Part shown: one piece after another, positions 1-8,378 of the stretch | How the letters are laid out: each line of letters begins with the position of its first letter | Position numbering within the stretch: position 1 is the first letter of the stretch | Source of the DNA: Saccharothrix sp. NRRL B-16314 | Lineage (GTDB): Bacteria > Actinomycetota > Actinomycetes > Mycobacteriales > Pseudonocardiaceae | NCBI RefSeq assembly: GCF_000716595.1 | Contig: NZ_JNXC01000012.1 | Span: 124,001-188,000 of the forward strand | Length of the DNA: 64,000 bases | Reading direction: 5' to 3' | Notes under the pieces: model-generated | Seen by the model: the letters and a program-made list of their open reading frames with translations, nothing else | Told to the model about the DNA's origin: nothing | The model's database searches: none | Program-made: the position numbers and the translations under genes

Positions 1-1844
1 AAGAACCCGCGGGCGTCGGTGATGGACATGCCTAGGACTTCGCTGATGTCCTTGCCGCGCAGCTTGTGCGTGAGCACGTCGGGAGTGAACCGCTTGCCCT
101 CGCATTCCTCGCACACGGAGGCGACGCCGGCCATCATCGCGAGGTCCGTGTAGACGAGGCCGATGCCCTTGCACTTCGGGCAGGCGCCTTCGGAGTTGGC
201 GCTGAACAGTGCGGCTTTGACGCCGTTGGCCTTGGCGAAGGCGGTGCGGATCGGGTCGAGGAGGCCGGTGTAGGTGGCCGGGTTGGACCGTCGTGAGCCG
301 CGGATGGGCGCCTGGTCGACGGTGACGACGTCCGGGCGGCGGGCCAGCGACCCGTGGATGAGGGAGCTCTTGCCGGACCCGGCGACGCCGGTGACGACGG
401 TGAGCACGCCGAGGGGGATGTCGACGTCGACGTTCTTCAGGTTGTGCAGGGCGGCACCGGTGATCGGGAGTCGGCCGGTGGGCACGCGGGGGTCGTCGCG
501 GAGTCGGGCCCGGTGGTCGAGGTGGCGGCCGGTGAGGGTGTCGGAGGCGCGGAGTTCGGCGACGGTGCCGGTGAAGGTGATGTGGCCGCCGTTGGTGCCC
601 GCGCCGGGTCCGAGGTCGACGACGTGGTCGGCGATGCGGATGGTCTCGGGCTTGTGCTCGACCACGAGGACGGTGTTGCCCTTGTCGCGCAGGCGGAGCA
701 GGAGGTCGTTCATGCGCTGGATGTCGTGGGGGTGCAGGCCGATGGTGGGTTCGTCGAAGACGTAGGTGACGTCGGTGAGGGCGGAGCCGAGGTGGCGGAC
801 CATCTTGACGCGTTGGGCCTCGCCGCCGGAGAGGGTGGCGGCGGGTCGGTCGAGGCTGAGGTAGCCGAGGCCGATCTCGACCAGGGAGTCGAGGAGTTCC
901 TTGAGGGTGGTGAGCATGGGGCCGACGGAGCGGTCGGTGATCTTGGCGACCCAGTCGGCGAGGTCGCTGATCTGCATGGTGGAGCAGTCGGCGATGTTCA
1001 CGCCGTCGATCTTGGACTCGAGGGCTGCGGCGTTGAGGCGTGCGCCGTGGCAGCTCGGGCACTCGGCGAAGGTGACCGCGCGGTCCACGAAGGCGCGGAC
1101 GTGCGGCTGCATGTTCTCCCGGTCCTTGCCGAGGTAAAGGCGTTGGACCTTGACCAGGAGGCCTTCGTAGGTGACGTTGGTCTTGCCGATCTTGACCTTG
1201 GTGGATTCGAGGTTGAGGAAGGCGTCCCATTCCTCTTCGGTGAAGTCCTGGAGTTTCTTGTCGGCGTCGTAGAAGCCGGAGTTCAGGTAGGTCTGGACGT
1301 ACCAGTTGTCGACGGTGAAGCCGGGGACGGTGATGGCGCCTTCGGCGAGCGATTTGGTGCGGTCGACGAGCTGGTCCACGTCGACGGTGGAGACGCGGCC
1401 GAGGCCTTCGCAGTGCGGGCACATGCCTTCGGGGAGGTTGAAGCTGAAGGCGCCGGAGGTGCCGATGTGGGGTGTGCCGAGGCGGCTGAAGAGGATGCGG
1501 AGCATGGTGTGGGCATCGGTGGCGGTGCCGACGGTAGAGCGCGAGTTCGCGCCCATGCGTTCCTGGTCGACGATGATGGCGGCGCTCAGGTTGCGCAGGC
1601 CGTCGACGTCGGGGCGGCCGAGGCTGGGCATGAAGGACTGGATGAACGCGGTGTAGGTCTCGTTGATGAGTCGTTGGGACTCGGCGGCGATGGTGCCGAA
1701 GACGAGGGAGGACTTGCCTGAGCCGGAGACGCCGGTGAAGACGGTGAGCCGTCGTTTGGGGATGTCGACGGAGACGTCGGCGAGGTTGTTCTCCCTGGCC
1801 CCGCGTACCTGGATGACGTCGTGGCTGTCGGCTGGTGCGGACAT
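1..1844 (-). CDS. UvrA-like excinuclease ABC-type ATPase (drug-resistance/repair UvrA paralogue), 3' end cut by window edge
   Basis: The visible 614 residues form a UvrA-type tandem ABC ATPase that should act on DNA in the cytoplasm. Walker A GVSGSGKSS lies near residue 38 and the LSGGEAQR signature with a DEPTIGLHP Walker B in the middle. A second Walker A (GVAGSGKSS) and zinc-knuckle motifs CPHCEG, CPKCKG and CEEC follow. The C-terminal ABC signature lies beyond the left edge. The protein lacks the long insertions of housekeeping UvrA, so it belongs to the short class found beside drug genes (DrrC/UvrA2-like, about 750-800 aa). The ATG at 1844 has a good RBS (AGGGGGAAG). It is divergent from a TetR gene 77 bp away, which suggests regulation by that repressor. 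The exact ligand or lesion cannot be read from the sequence. Confidence 0.9.
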   Translation of the reverse strand, partial: MSAPADSHDVIQVRGARENNLADVSVDIPKRRLTVFTGVSGSGKSSLVFGTIAAESQRLINETYTAFIQSFMPSLGRPDVDGLRNLSAAIIVDQERMGANSRSTVGTATDAHTMLRILFSRLGTPHIGTSGAFSFNLPEGMCPHCEGLGRVSTVDVDQLVDRTKSLAEGAITVPGFTVDNWYVQTYLNSGFYDADKKLQDFTEEEWDAFLNLESTKVKIGKTNVTYEGLLVKVQRLYLGKDRENMQPHVRAFVDRAVTFAECPSCHGARLNAAALESKIDGVNIADCSTMQISDLADWVAKITDRSVGPMLTTLKELLDSLVEIGLGYLSLDRPAATLSGGEAQRVKMVRHLGSALTDVTYVFDEPTIGLHPHDIQRMNDLLLRLRDKGNTVLVVEHKPETIRIADHVVDLGPGAGTNGGHITFTGTVAELRASDTLTGRHLDHRARLRDDPRVPTGRLPITGAALHNLKNVDVDIPLGVLTVVTGVAGSGKSSLIHGSLARRPDVVTVDQAPIRGSRRSNPATYTGLLDPIRTAFAKANGVKAALFSANSEGACPKCKGIGLVYTDLAMMAGVASVCEECEGKRFTPDVLTHKLRGKDISEVLGMSITDARGF

Positions 1845-1875
1845 CGCCTTGCTTCCCCCTGCTTTGTTTATGTCG

Positions 1876-1902
1876 TAAAGTGAGTCCGCGCACGATACTT
1901 TA
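1876..1902. promoter_or_regulatory. Candidate TetR operator in the divergent uvrA-like/tetR promoter region
   Basis: TAAAGT, 15 nt, then ACTTTA form an inverted repeat in the 77-bp gap between the divergent start codons. The half-sites are AT-rich in an otherwise GC-rich region and overlap likely -10 sequence. Assignment to the neighbouring TetR protein is inference from position and symmetry. Confidence 0.45.
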
Positions 1903-1921
1903 GGGTGTAAAGGGGTGGCAA

Positions 1922-2710
1922 GTGGCCGTCTTCGCCGGGCAGGGTGACGCGGGTCGGTCGATGCGGTTGCTGTGGCGGGGGTCCGACGGGGGATCCGGAC
2001 CCGGGCTGAGCGTGGACGTGATCCTGGACGCGGCGATCGAGGTGGCGGACCGGGACGGCATGGCGGCGTTGTCGATGCGGGCGGTGGGGGAGCGGTTGGG
2101 GCGTTCGGCGATGGCGTTGTACACGTACGTGCCGAGCAAGGCCGAGTTGGTGGACCTGATGTACGACAGGGTGTTGGCCGAGTTGCCCGTGGAGTACCCG
2201 ATGGACGGCGGGTGGCGGGTGGCGTTGCGGGCGTGGGCGGAGGACGTGCGGGCGTTCTTCCTGGCGCACCCGTGGGTGTTGCAGGTGTCGCAGGCGCGGC
2301 CGGTGCTGGGGCCGAACGAGTTCGCGATGGTGGAGACGTTGTTGCGGGTCCTGCGCGCGACGGGGTTGGACGCGTCGGTGTTGCGGGGTGTGGTGGGTGT
2401 GGTGATGCAGTTCGTGCGCGGCGCGGCGGGGGTGATCGCGGAGGCGCGGCGCGCGGCGCGGGAGACGGGGATGACGGACGAGGAGTGGTGGTACTCGCGG
2501 TCGTCGGTGTTCGAGGAGGTGGCGCCGGATTTCGCGGTGCGGTTCCCGTTGTCGGCGTGGATCGGGTCGGAGGAGCCTCCGCCGGTGGAGGGTGACGAGT
2601 GCGTGCCGTACCTGGAGCGGGACGCAGTGCGCAACTTCGCGGTGGGGTTGGACGTGCTGCTGGACGGTGTCGAGGCGGCGGTGGCGCGGGCTCGCGCGGG
2701 TGACGGCTGA
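1922..2710 (+). CDS. TetR/AcrR family transcriptional regulator with TetR_C-type ligand domain
   Basis: A 262-residue repressor-type regulator. An N-terminal helix-turn-helix lies at about residues 27-75 (AALSMRAVGERLGRSAMALY, then TYVPSKAELVDLM), followed by an all-helical C-terminal domain of the tetracycline-repressor type. GTG 1922 has an AGGGG ribosome site 6 nt upstream; an in-frame ATG at 1961 is an alternative and would remove 13 residues. It diverges from the UvrA-like gene and probably represses it and itself through the TAAAGT/ACTTTA repeat. The ligand is unknown; the partner suggests a DNA-targeting or efflux-type drug. Confidence 0.88.
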   Translation: MAVFAGQGDAGRSMRLLWRGSDGGSGPGLSVDVILDAAIEVADRDGMAALSMRAVGERLGRSAMALYTYVPSKAELVDLMYDRVLAELPVEYPMDGGWRVALRAWAEDVRAFFLAHPWVLQVSQARPVLGPNEFAMVETLLRVLRATGLDASVLRGVVGVVMQFVRGAAGVIAEARRAARETGMTDEEWWYSRSSVFEEVAPDFAVRFPLSAWIGSEEPPPVEGDECVPYLERDAVRNFAVGLDVLLDGVEAAVARARAGDG

Positions 2711-2779
2711 GGGGTGCTGTTCGGGTGGTGGCGGCGCGGCCGTTCGTGCCAGGCCGGGATTCGGTTTCCGGCCGGTGGG

Positions 2780-2820
2780 CAGGCCGAGTCCTGCGGTGCG
2801 TCCACCGGGGAGTCGGCCTG
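2780..2820. terminator. Hairpin between convergent tetR and quinone oxidoreductase genes
   Basis: CAGGCCGA (2780-2787) pairs with TCGGCCTG (2813-2820), with further imperfect pairing inside. It lies between convergent genes ending at 2710 and 2828. No U-tract is visible, as is usual for high-GC actinomycete terminators. Confidence 0.4.
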
Positions 2821-2827
2821 ACCGTGG

Positions 2828-3607
2828 TCAGCCGCGCACGTGCAGCCCGAACCCGCTGCGGCCCGCGGGCTCCAGTCCTTCCTTCAGCTGCAGCGAGGGG
2901 ATCTCGTAGTCGCCGGAGTTCTGCCGCCGGAACGCGATCGGCTCGGTCGACTCCAGGGTGAGCAGGCGCTGCTCCCAGGCCTTGGCGACGTCCGGGTAGT
3001 CGTCGTCGGTCATCCGGTCGGTGCCGTACAGCACGAACGGCGGCAGCACCTCGATGCCGGGGTAGTAGAGGATGCCGTGGTGGATCGGGAACAGCAGGTC
3101 GTCGATGGGGCCGTTGATCCCGCGCGCGGTGTAATGCGACTCCGGGCCGCCGGTGGTCACCGACAGCAGGGCCTTCCTGCCGGCGAGGGTGCCTTCGCCG
3201 AAGCGGTCGCCGTACCGGGTGTCGCTGTGCTCGCCGACGCCGTACGCGAAGTGGTAGGTGAACACCCGGTCGACCCAGCCCTTGAGGATCGCGGGCATGG
3301 TGTACCACCACAGCGGGAACTGGAAGATGATCGTGTCGGCCCACAGCAGCTTCTCCTGCTCGGCTAGGACGTCCTGGGTGAGCGTCCCGGCGTCGAAGGC
3401 CCGGCCCGAGTCCAGGGCGACTTTCAGCGGAGTCGAGGCGTCGGGGCCGTAGTCCGCGGCGTCCACGACGGCTTTCCAGCTCAACGCGTACAGGTCGCTC
3501 ACCCGTACTTCGTGCCCGGCGTTCTCCAGGGTGGACACGGCGAGGTCCTTCAGCGAGCTGTTGAGGGACTTCGGCTCCGGGTGGGCGTAGACGATCAGCG
3601 TCTTCAC
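2828..3607 (-). CDS. NAD(P)H dehydrogenase (quinone)-type flavodoxin-fold protein (Flavodoxin_2 family)
   Basis: 259 residues with the flavodoxin-like start MKTLIVYAHPEPKSLNSSLK, in which YAHPEP is the FMN/FAD phosphate-binding loop of the NQO1/MdaB/KefF family. FQFPLWWYTMPAILKGWVDR (about residues 95-114) is the family's conserved segment. Expected role: cytosolic two-electron reduction of quinones or related electrophiles with NAD(P)H. The next gene, an XRE/MmyB-type regulator, is divergent with a 140-bp shared promoter region, an arrangement common for redox-responsive oxidoreductases. Substrate is not determinable. Confidence 0.88.
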   Translation of the reverse strand: MKTLIVYAHPEPKSLNSSLKDLAVSTLENAGHEVRVSDLYALSWKAVVDAADYGPDASTPLKVALDSGRAFDAGTLTQDVLAEQEKLLWADTIIFQFPLWWYTMPAILKGWVDRVFTYHFAYGVGEHSDTRYGDRFGEGTLAGRKALLSVTTGGPESHYTARGINGPIDDLLFPIHHGILYYPGIEVLPPFVLYGTDRMTDDDYPDVAKAWEQRLLTLESTEPIAFRRQNSGDYEIPSLQLKEGLEPAGRSGFGLHVRG

Positions 3608-3643
3608 GGGAGGGCTCCTTCGGATCGGATGCCTTCGATCCTG

Positions 3644-3657
3644 GGTGCCGCGGCACC
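3644..3657. promoter_or_regulatory. 14-bp perfect palindrome in divergent promoter region
   Basis: GGTGCCGCGGCACC is self-complementary and sits 37 nt upstream of the quinone oxidoreductase start and 90 nt upstream of the XRE gene. It is a candidate operator for the XRE-family protein; no other support. Confidence 0.3.
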
Positions 3658-3747
3658 TGTCGTTCAGGGGCGTCTCGTCCGTCGGACCGGACTTCCTGGT
3701 ATCGGCAGGGCCACCTTCGCGGGCTTCGCCGAGGCCATACTGGGTGG

Positions 3748-4596
3748 GTGGACGATCTCGCGGGCTTCCTGCGGACCCGGCGTGCCCGGGTCGACCCGGC
3801 GACGGTCGACCTCCCCACCGGCGGCCGTCGCCGGGTCGAAGGGCTGCGCCGTGAGGAAGTCGCCCACCTGTCCGGCGTGAGCGTCGACTACTACGTGCGC
3901 CTGGAGCAGGGTCGCGCGACCCAGCCGTCCGAGCAGGTCCTCGACGCGCTCGCGCGCGTCCTGGGTCTCGACGAGACCGAACGCGGGCACCTGTGCCGGC
4001 TCGCGCGGCAGCGCCGTCGCCGGGCGAAGGTGCCGGGCGGGCGGGTCCGGTCGGAGCTGCTGCGGGTCCTCGACCTGGTCGTCGCCGCGCCTGCGCTGAT
4101 CATGGACCACCGGCTGGACGTGCTGGCCGGGAACCGCCTGGCCGGGCTCCTCCTGGGCCGGCCGATGCCGGGGTTGAACACCGCGCGGCACCTCTTTTTG
4201 GAGGAGGCCGAGCGCGGCCTCTACGCGGACTGGGACAAGTGCACGCTCGACGTGGTCGGGCACCTGCGCCTGGCCGCCGGCAAATTTCCCGAGGACCCCC
4301 GTCTGGCGTCGCTCATCGGGGAGCTGGCGATGGGCAGCGAGCGCTTCCGCCGCCTCTGGGCGCGTGCGGACGTGCGTGCCCGCACCCATGGGCGCAAGGC
4401 GTACCGGCACCCGCTGGTCGGCCTGCTGGAACTGCACCAGGAGAACTTCGCGCTGCCGGACGAACCAGGCGTGGAGCTGGTGGTGCTGTCCGCGGCTGCC
4501 GGCAGTCCCGCCGAGGACGGGCTGCGACTTCTCGCGGGTCTGGGCGCGGACAGCGGTGACGCGCATCCCGCAGCGGACGTCCAGGTCCGCGGGTGA
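3748..4596 (+). CDS. XRE-family regulator with MmyB-like ligand-binding domain
   Basis: 282 residues. The N-terminal helix-turn-helix (about 1-80) has the signature RVEGLRREEVAHLSGVSVDY followed by YVRLEQGR, typical of actinobacterial MmyB-type XRE proteins. The PAS-like MmyB domain follows (about 105-270; LDLVVAAPALIMDHRLDVLA, NTARHLFLEE). Start GTG 3748 has no Shine-Dalgarno sequence, but CATACT at 3736-3741 is a plausible -10 element 6 nt upstream, so the mRNA may be leaderless. These regulators generally control an adjacent divergent oxidoreductase; here that is the NQO-type gene at 2828-3607. Confidence 0.9.
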   Translation: MDDLAGFLRTRRARVDPATVDLPTGGRRRVEGLRREEVAHLSGVSVDYYVRLEQGRATQPSEQVLDALARVLGLDETERGHLCRLARQRRRRAKVPGGRVRSELLRVLDLVVAAPALIMDHRLDVLAGNRLAGLLLGRPMPGLNTARHLFLEEAERGLYADWDKCTLDVVGHLRLAAGKFPEDPRLASLIGELAMGSERFRRLWARADVRARTHGRKAYRHPLVGLLELHQENFALPDEPGVELVVLSAAAGSPAEDGLRLLAGLGADSGDAHPAADVQVRG

Positions 4597-4761
4597 CCCG
4601 GTCCGCACCGTCGCGGCCGGGGGTCGTCCCGGTGTGGGATACGGTGTGGCTGTTCACGCGGACTTTGGAGGTGAGACCCATTTCTGCTGGTGCATGTCGG
4701 GTCGTCTCCGGCCGCGTCATGGCGGTGTAGGGACGCCCGCGTAGTTCACGCGAGAGGCGTT

Positions 4762-5565
4762 GTGCTGTCCATGCTGGTTCCCGATGTCGATGTGGTCGCG
4801 CGGTTGCGTGCGGCGGGTTGTGTGTTCGCCGAGGACGAGGCGCGGTTGCTGGCCGCCGCCGCTCGGACGCCCGCGGAGTTCGAGGTGTTGACGGCGCGGC
4901 GGGTGGCCGGGTTGCCGTTGGAGCACGTGGTGGGGTGGGCGGAGTTCTGCGGCCTCAGGGTCGCGGTGGATCCGGGTGTGTTCGTGCCGCGTCGGCGCAC
5001 GGAGTTGATGGTGCGGGTGGCGGTGGCCGGTGCGCGGCCGGGTGCGGTGGTGGTGGACCTGTGCTGTGGTTCGGGTGCGGTGGGCGCCGCGGTGGCGGAT
5101 CGGGTGGCGGGGGTGGAGTTGCACGCCGTGGACATCGATCCGGCGGCGGTGCGCTGTGCTCGTCGCAACGTCCGCGTGCCTCGCGATGGCGGGCGGGGTC
5201 TGGTCTACGAGGGTGATCTGTACGCGCCCCTGCCCGCGTCGTTGGCGGGTCGGGTGGACGTGGTGGTGGCGAATGCGCCTTACGTGCCGACCGGTGCGAT
5301 CGGTTTGATGCCGCCGGAGGCCCGTGACCACGAGCCGCGGGTGGCGTTGGACGGTGGCGCGGACGGCCTGGACGTGCAGCGGCGGGTGATCGCGGACGCG
5401 GCCCGGTGGTTGGCGCCGGGTGGGCGGTTGTTGGTCGAGACGGGTGCGCGGCAGGCGGCGGGGACGGTGGCGGCGTTCGCGCGGGGCGGGTTGCGCGCGG
5501 AGGTCGTGTCGGACGCGGAGCTGTCGGCCACCGTCGTGGTGGGTCGGCTCGATCCGGCGGTGTGA
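4762..5565 (+). CDS. PrmC-related putative N5-glutamine methyltransferase
   Basis: A Rossmann-type SAM-dependent methyltransferase of about 267 residues, related to PrmC/HemK. Motif I is DLCCGSGAVG (from about residue 99) and the acceptor-site motif is NAPY (about 171). Classical PrmC has NPPY; the NAPY variant, together with the VFVPRRRTE segment, is characteristic of the PrmC_rel_meth subfamily. Its substrate is unproven and it should not be called the release-factor methyltransferase. The start is uncertain: GTG 4762 has GAGAGG 4 nt upstream and ATG 4771 is an alternative. No operon partner; the gene downstream is convergent. Confidence 0.85.
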   Translation: MLSMLVPDVDVVARLRAAGCVFAEDEARLLAAAARTPAEFEVLTARRVAGLPLEHVVGWAEFCGLRVAVDPGVFVPRRRTELMVRVAVAGARPGAVVVDLCCGSGAVGAAVADRVAGVELHAVDIDPAAVRCARRNVRVPRDGGRGLVYEGDLYAPLPASLAGRVDVVVANAPYVPTGAIGLMPPEARDHEPRVALDGGADGLDVQRRVIADAARWLAPGGRLLVETGARQAAGTVAAFARGGLRAEVVSDAELSATVVVGRLDPAV

Positions 5566-5578
5566 CCCTGTGGTTGTG

Positions 5579-5623
5579 ACCCGGGCGGGCCTGGTGGACT
5601 TCGGTCGACCGGCCCGCCCGGGT
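5579..5623. terminator. Bidirectional hairpin terminator between convergent genes
   Basis: A perfect 13-bp stem, ACCCGGGCGGGCC (5579-5591) with GGCCCGCCCGGGT (5611-5623), has a 19-nt loop. It lies between the methyltransferase stop (5565) and the convergent GNAT-DinB gene end (5634), so it can serve both strands. Confidence 0.7.
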
Positions 5624-5633
5624 GCCGCGCTGG

Positions 5634-6557
5634 TTACGCGCCGACGACGCCGTCGCTGAGTTCGCGGGCGATGTCGAGGTGCCCGGCGTGCCGCGCGTAC
5701 TCCTGGAGCAGGTGGAACAGGATCCAGGCGAGGGTCGGGCGCGGTACGTCGGGTTGGCCCCAGTGGGCGGCTCTGTCGGTCAACGCGGATTCGGCGACGA
5801 TGTCGCGGGACCGGGCGCACTGTTCGCGGTAGGTGGCGCGGACGCGGTCGGTGGTGTCGTCGCCTTCGATCAGCCACTCGGCGTCGTCGACGTCGGGGTT
5901 GCCGTAGGGGTGGGTGATCTCCTCGCCGCGGAAGCACCAGCGCAGCCAGCGCATTTCCACGTAGGCGAGGTGCTTGACCAGGCCGAGCGGTGTCCAGCCG
6001 GAGGGCAGGCGGCTGGTGCGCAGTTCGTCCTCGGTCATGCCGTCGATCTTGCGGAGCACGGCTTCGCGGTAGAAGTCGAGGTAGGCGAGGAGCAGTTCGG
6101 CGGTGTCGGCGATGTCCGGGGTGGGTTCGACGGGCACGGGCAGGCGTGCCAGGACGCGTCGGCCGTCGATGTCGAGGATGGCGCCGGCCTTGCGGAGGAC
6201 GGTGACGGCGGCGAGGTTGTCGGTGGTGGTGTCGGCGACGATGGAGTCGACGCCGCGTCGGGGCGCTTCCTCGACCACCCGGCGCAGTGCGGCGAGGCCG
6301 ACGCCGGCTCCGCGTGCGCAGCGGGCGATCCACATGCCGGTCTCGCCCTTGGCGGTGAGCCGGGCCATGCCGACGGTGCGGTCGTCCTCGACGATCTCGT
6401 AGGCGTCGTCGCGCATGGCCCGGTAGAACTCGCGGAACTCGTCGGGCCGGTCGACGGTCCAGCCGGGTGGCATCACGTCGTCGGGGTCGGTGTCCGCGAC
6501 CGCGAGGCCGAGCAGGCGCTCGACTCCTTCGTCGTCCAACCGCCGCAAGAGGATCAT
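5634..6557 (-). CDS. GNAT acetyltransferase-DinB/DUF664 fusion protein
   Basis: 307 residues with two recognisable halves. Residues 1-145 look like a GNAT fold (CARGAGVGLAALRRVVEEAP as the acetyl-CoA binding region, then DNLAAVTVLRKAGA). Residues 150-307 are a DinB-like four-helix bundle of the DUF664 type, with metal-ligand-like histidines in KHLAYVEMRW and YARHAGHLDI. DinB-fold proteins are often thiol- or metal-dependent transferases. Its ATG overlaps the TGA of the AlkZ-like gene by 4 bp (6554-6557), so the two are translationally coupled. Either half could be a detoxifying transferase; function is inferred from fold only. Confidence 0.85.
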   Translation of the reverse strand: MILLRRLDDEGVERLLGLAVADTDPDDVMPPGWTVDRPDEFREFYRAMRDDAYEIVEDDRTVGMARLTAKGETGMWIARCARGAGVGLAALRRVVEEAPRRGVDSIVADTTTDNLAAVTVLRKAGAILDIDGRRVLARLPVPVEPTPDIADTAELLLAYLDFYREAVLRKIDGMTEDELRTSRLPSGWTPLGLVKHLAYVEMRWLRWCFRGEEITHPYGNPDVDDAEWLIEGDDTTDRVRATYREQCARSRDIVAESALTDRAAHWGQPDVPRPTLAWILFHLLQEYARHAGHLDIARELSDGVVGA

Positions 6558-7711
6558 TTCGCCAACTCCTTCTCCAACGGTGTCCGGAAGCGGGGGATCA
6601 CGCGCACCCCGTCCAGCCGGGCCGCCATCCGGTCGGCCTCCCGGGCGATCGCGGCGGCTCCGTCAGTGCCGATGTCCTCCATGAGTTCCCAAACGAGTTC
6701 GCCGTCGGCGCGTTGCGCCCAACCGCCGACCACCGCGCCGTTCCACCACACCGTCGGGCCGACGTTGCCGGAGGTGTCGAAGAGGCGTGACCGGTGGTGG
6801 TCGGGGAGGTACCAGCCGCGAGCCTGCCACCCCATCGGTGTCGAATCCAGTCCCGGGAGCAGGGCGGCCCACGGCTCCGGCTCGCCGATCGGGTCGACGT
6901 CGTCGGGCAGTGCGTAGCCGTCGCCGGTGGACAGTCGCACCCGGACGGCGCCGACGGCGGTGAGGGCCTTGCGGACCGCGCCGAGGGTCCAGCCGGTCCA
7001 CCACTTGACGTCCGCCTCGGTGCCGGGGCCGTAGGAGGCGAGCCAGCGGCGGACGAGTTCGGCGCGGGCTTCGTCGGGGTCGATCCCGGGCCACGGTGCG
7101 GCAGGTGTCCAGCGGAACTGGCTGCTCAGCCACGTGCCGAGGGGGCGGCTGCGGCGCAGCAGGCCGTCGGCGGCGAGGACCCGGATGATGCGGCTGGACA
7201 CGTTCTGCCGGATCTCGCGGGGCGTGCCGGCCGCGACGACGACCTGTTCCAGCAGCGCGGGAACGTCCCGGGTCAGCTCGACCGCGGTCGCCTCGCCGCG
7301 CAGCCGCAGCGCCTCCAGCGTGGCCTGTTCCACCTCGGCCAGCCGGTCGGCGTCCCAACCGACGCCGTCGGCGAGGTACTGGAGCAGCCGTTGCCGTTCC
7401 TTCGCGGCGATCGCGGCGCCGGCGGCGGCCTGCACGACCGGGGCGGTGGCGGTGGTGACGGCGAACATCGTGCGGCGCATGCAGAGCAGCCGCACCAACG
7501 TCCGCCGTTCGTAGAAGGCGGCTTCGACGTCGGCGACCGAGGGCTGTCGCATCCGGGCGCAGGCGGACAGGACCACGGTGGCCGGGTCGGTGGCGTGCAG
7601 ACCCACCACCGCGTCGGCCACCTCCTCGACGGAGGCCGCGGGGGTGGCCAGCAGGTGCCGGACGCCGAGGCGGGCCCGCCGCTGGGCGTCGTCGATCTCG
7701 GCGAGCGTCAC
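6554..7711 (-). CDS. Winged-helix DNA-binding protein, AlkZ/YcaQ-like (HTH_42) family
   Basis: 385 residues matching the winged-helix DNA-binding family that contains the crosslink-repair glycosylases AlkZ and YcaQ/AlkX. The RRTMF segment (about 99-103) and the C-terminal VWWNGAVVGGWAQR block are family features. At the position of the catalytic Gln-phi-Gln/Asp motif this protein reads GLHATDP (His39-Ala-Thr41), so glycosylase activity is doubtful. GTG start at 7711. It is the first gene of a two-gene operon with the GNAT-DinB fusion, which supports a genotoxin-protection theme. It is one of three family members in this window (also 52518 and 63462). Confidence 0.85.
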   Translation of the reverse strand: MTLAEIDDAQRRARLGVRHLLATPAASVEEVADAVVGLHATDPATVVLSACARMRQPSVADVEAAFYERRTLVRLLCMRRTMFAVTTATAPVVQAAAGAAIAAKERQRLLQYLADGVGWDADRLAEVEQATLEALRLRGEATAVELTRDVPALLEQVVVAAGTPREIRQNVSSRIIRVLAADGLLRRSRPLGTWLSSQFRWTPAAPWPGIDPDEARAELVRRWLASYGPGTEADVKWWTGWTLGAVRKALTAVGAVRVRLSTGDGYALPDDVDPIGEPEPWAALLPGLDSTPMGWQARGWYLPDHHRSRLFDTSGNVGPTVWWNGAVVGGWAQRADGELVWELMEDIGTDGAAAIAREADRMAARLDGVRVIPRFRTPLEKELAK

Positions 7712-7787
7712 CGGTCCATGGTCGGCGATCTACCCTGATCCGCGGAACCGGAGATGCGAAACCGGAATGCCGCCGGACAAGGATGAG

Positions 7788-8369
7788 ATGTCTGCTACAC
7801 GGCTGTTGGTGCTCGGGGTGGTGCGCGGGTACGGGCGCGCACATGGCTACCTGATCGGCAACGACCTGATGTCGTGGGGTGCGGGGGACTGGGCCAACGT
7901 CAAGTGGGGCTCGATCTACCACGCCCTGAAGCAGTTGACGAAGGACGGCTGCCTCGTCGACCACGCCGTGCCGCCCGCTCGGACGGATTACGAGATCACC
8001 CCCGCGGGGGAGGCGGAGTACCGGCGGCTCCTCGGTGACGCGCTGCGCCGGCCCGAGACCCGGCCGGACCTGCTCGCCGCGGGGCTGGCGCTGCTGCCGT
8101 CGTTGCGGCGGGCGGAGGCGGTGGGTCTGCTGACCGAGCGGTTGGCGGCGTTGGAGAGCCGTCGTGACGCGGCGCGCAGGCAGGTGGAGGAGTGGCGGGA
8201 GCCTGCGCACGTGAAAGAGCTGTTCGGGCTGTGGGAGCACGCGGCGGCCGGTGGGGCGGAGTGGACGCGGGGGCTGCTCGGACGGTTGGAGGGCGGCGCG
8301 TACCGGATGGCGGGGGAGCCCGGCTCGCCGGGGGAGGCCGGCAGCTGGGTTATACTCAAACTTGAATAG
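7788..8369 (+). CDS. PadR family transcriptional regulator
   Basis: 193 residues. The N-terminal PadR winged helix (about 3-85) includes LVLGVVRGYGRAHGYLIGND and VKWGSIYHALKQLTKDGCLV, followed by the C-terminal helical dimerisation region (AALESRRDAARRQVEEWREP). ATG 7788 has AAGGA 4 nt upstream; an in-frame ATG at 7767 is the alternative. Its stop is 9 bp before the SNF2 gene start, so cotranscription with the SNF2/SWIM pair is likely. It is divergent from the AlkZ-like gene, so it may also regulate that promoter. Confidence 0.85.
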   Translation: MSATRLLVLGVVRGYGRAHGYLIGNDLMSWGAGDWANVKWGSIYHALKQLTKDGCLVDHAVPPARTDYEITPAGEAEYRRLLGDALRRPETRPDLLAAGLALLPSLRRAEAVGLLTERLAALESRRDAARRQVEEWREPAHVKELFGLWEHAAAGGAEWTRGLLGRLEGGAYRMAGEPGSPGEAGSWVILKLE

Positions 8370-8378
8370 CGAGGGGGA

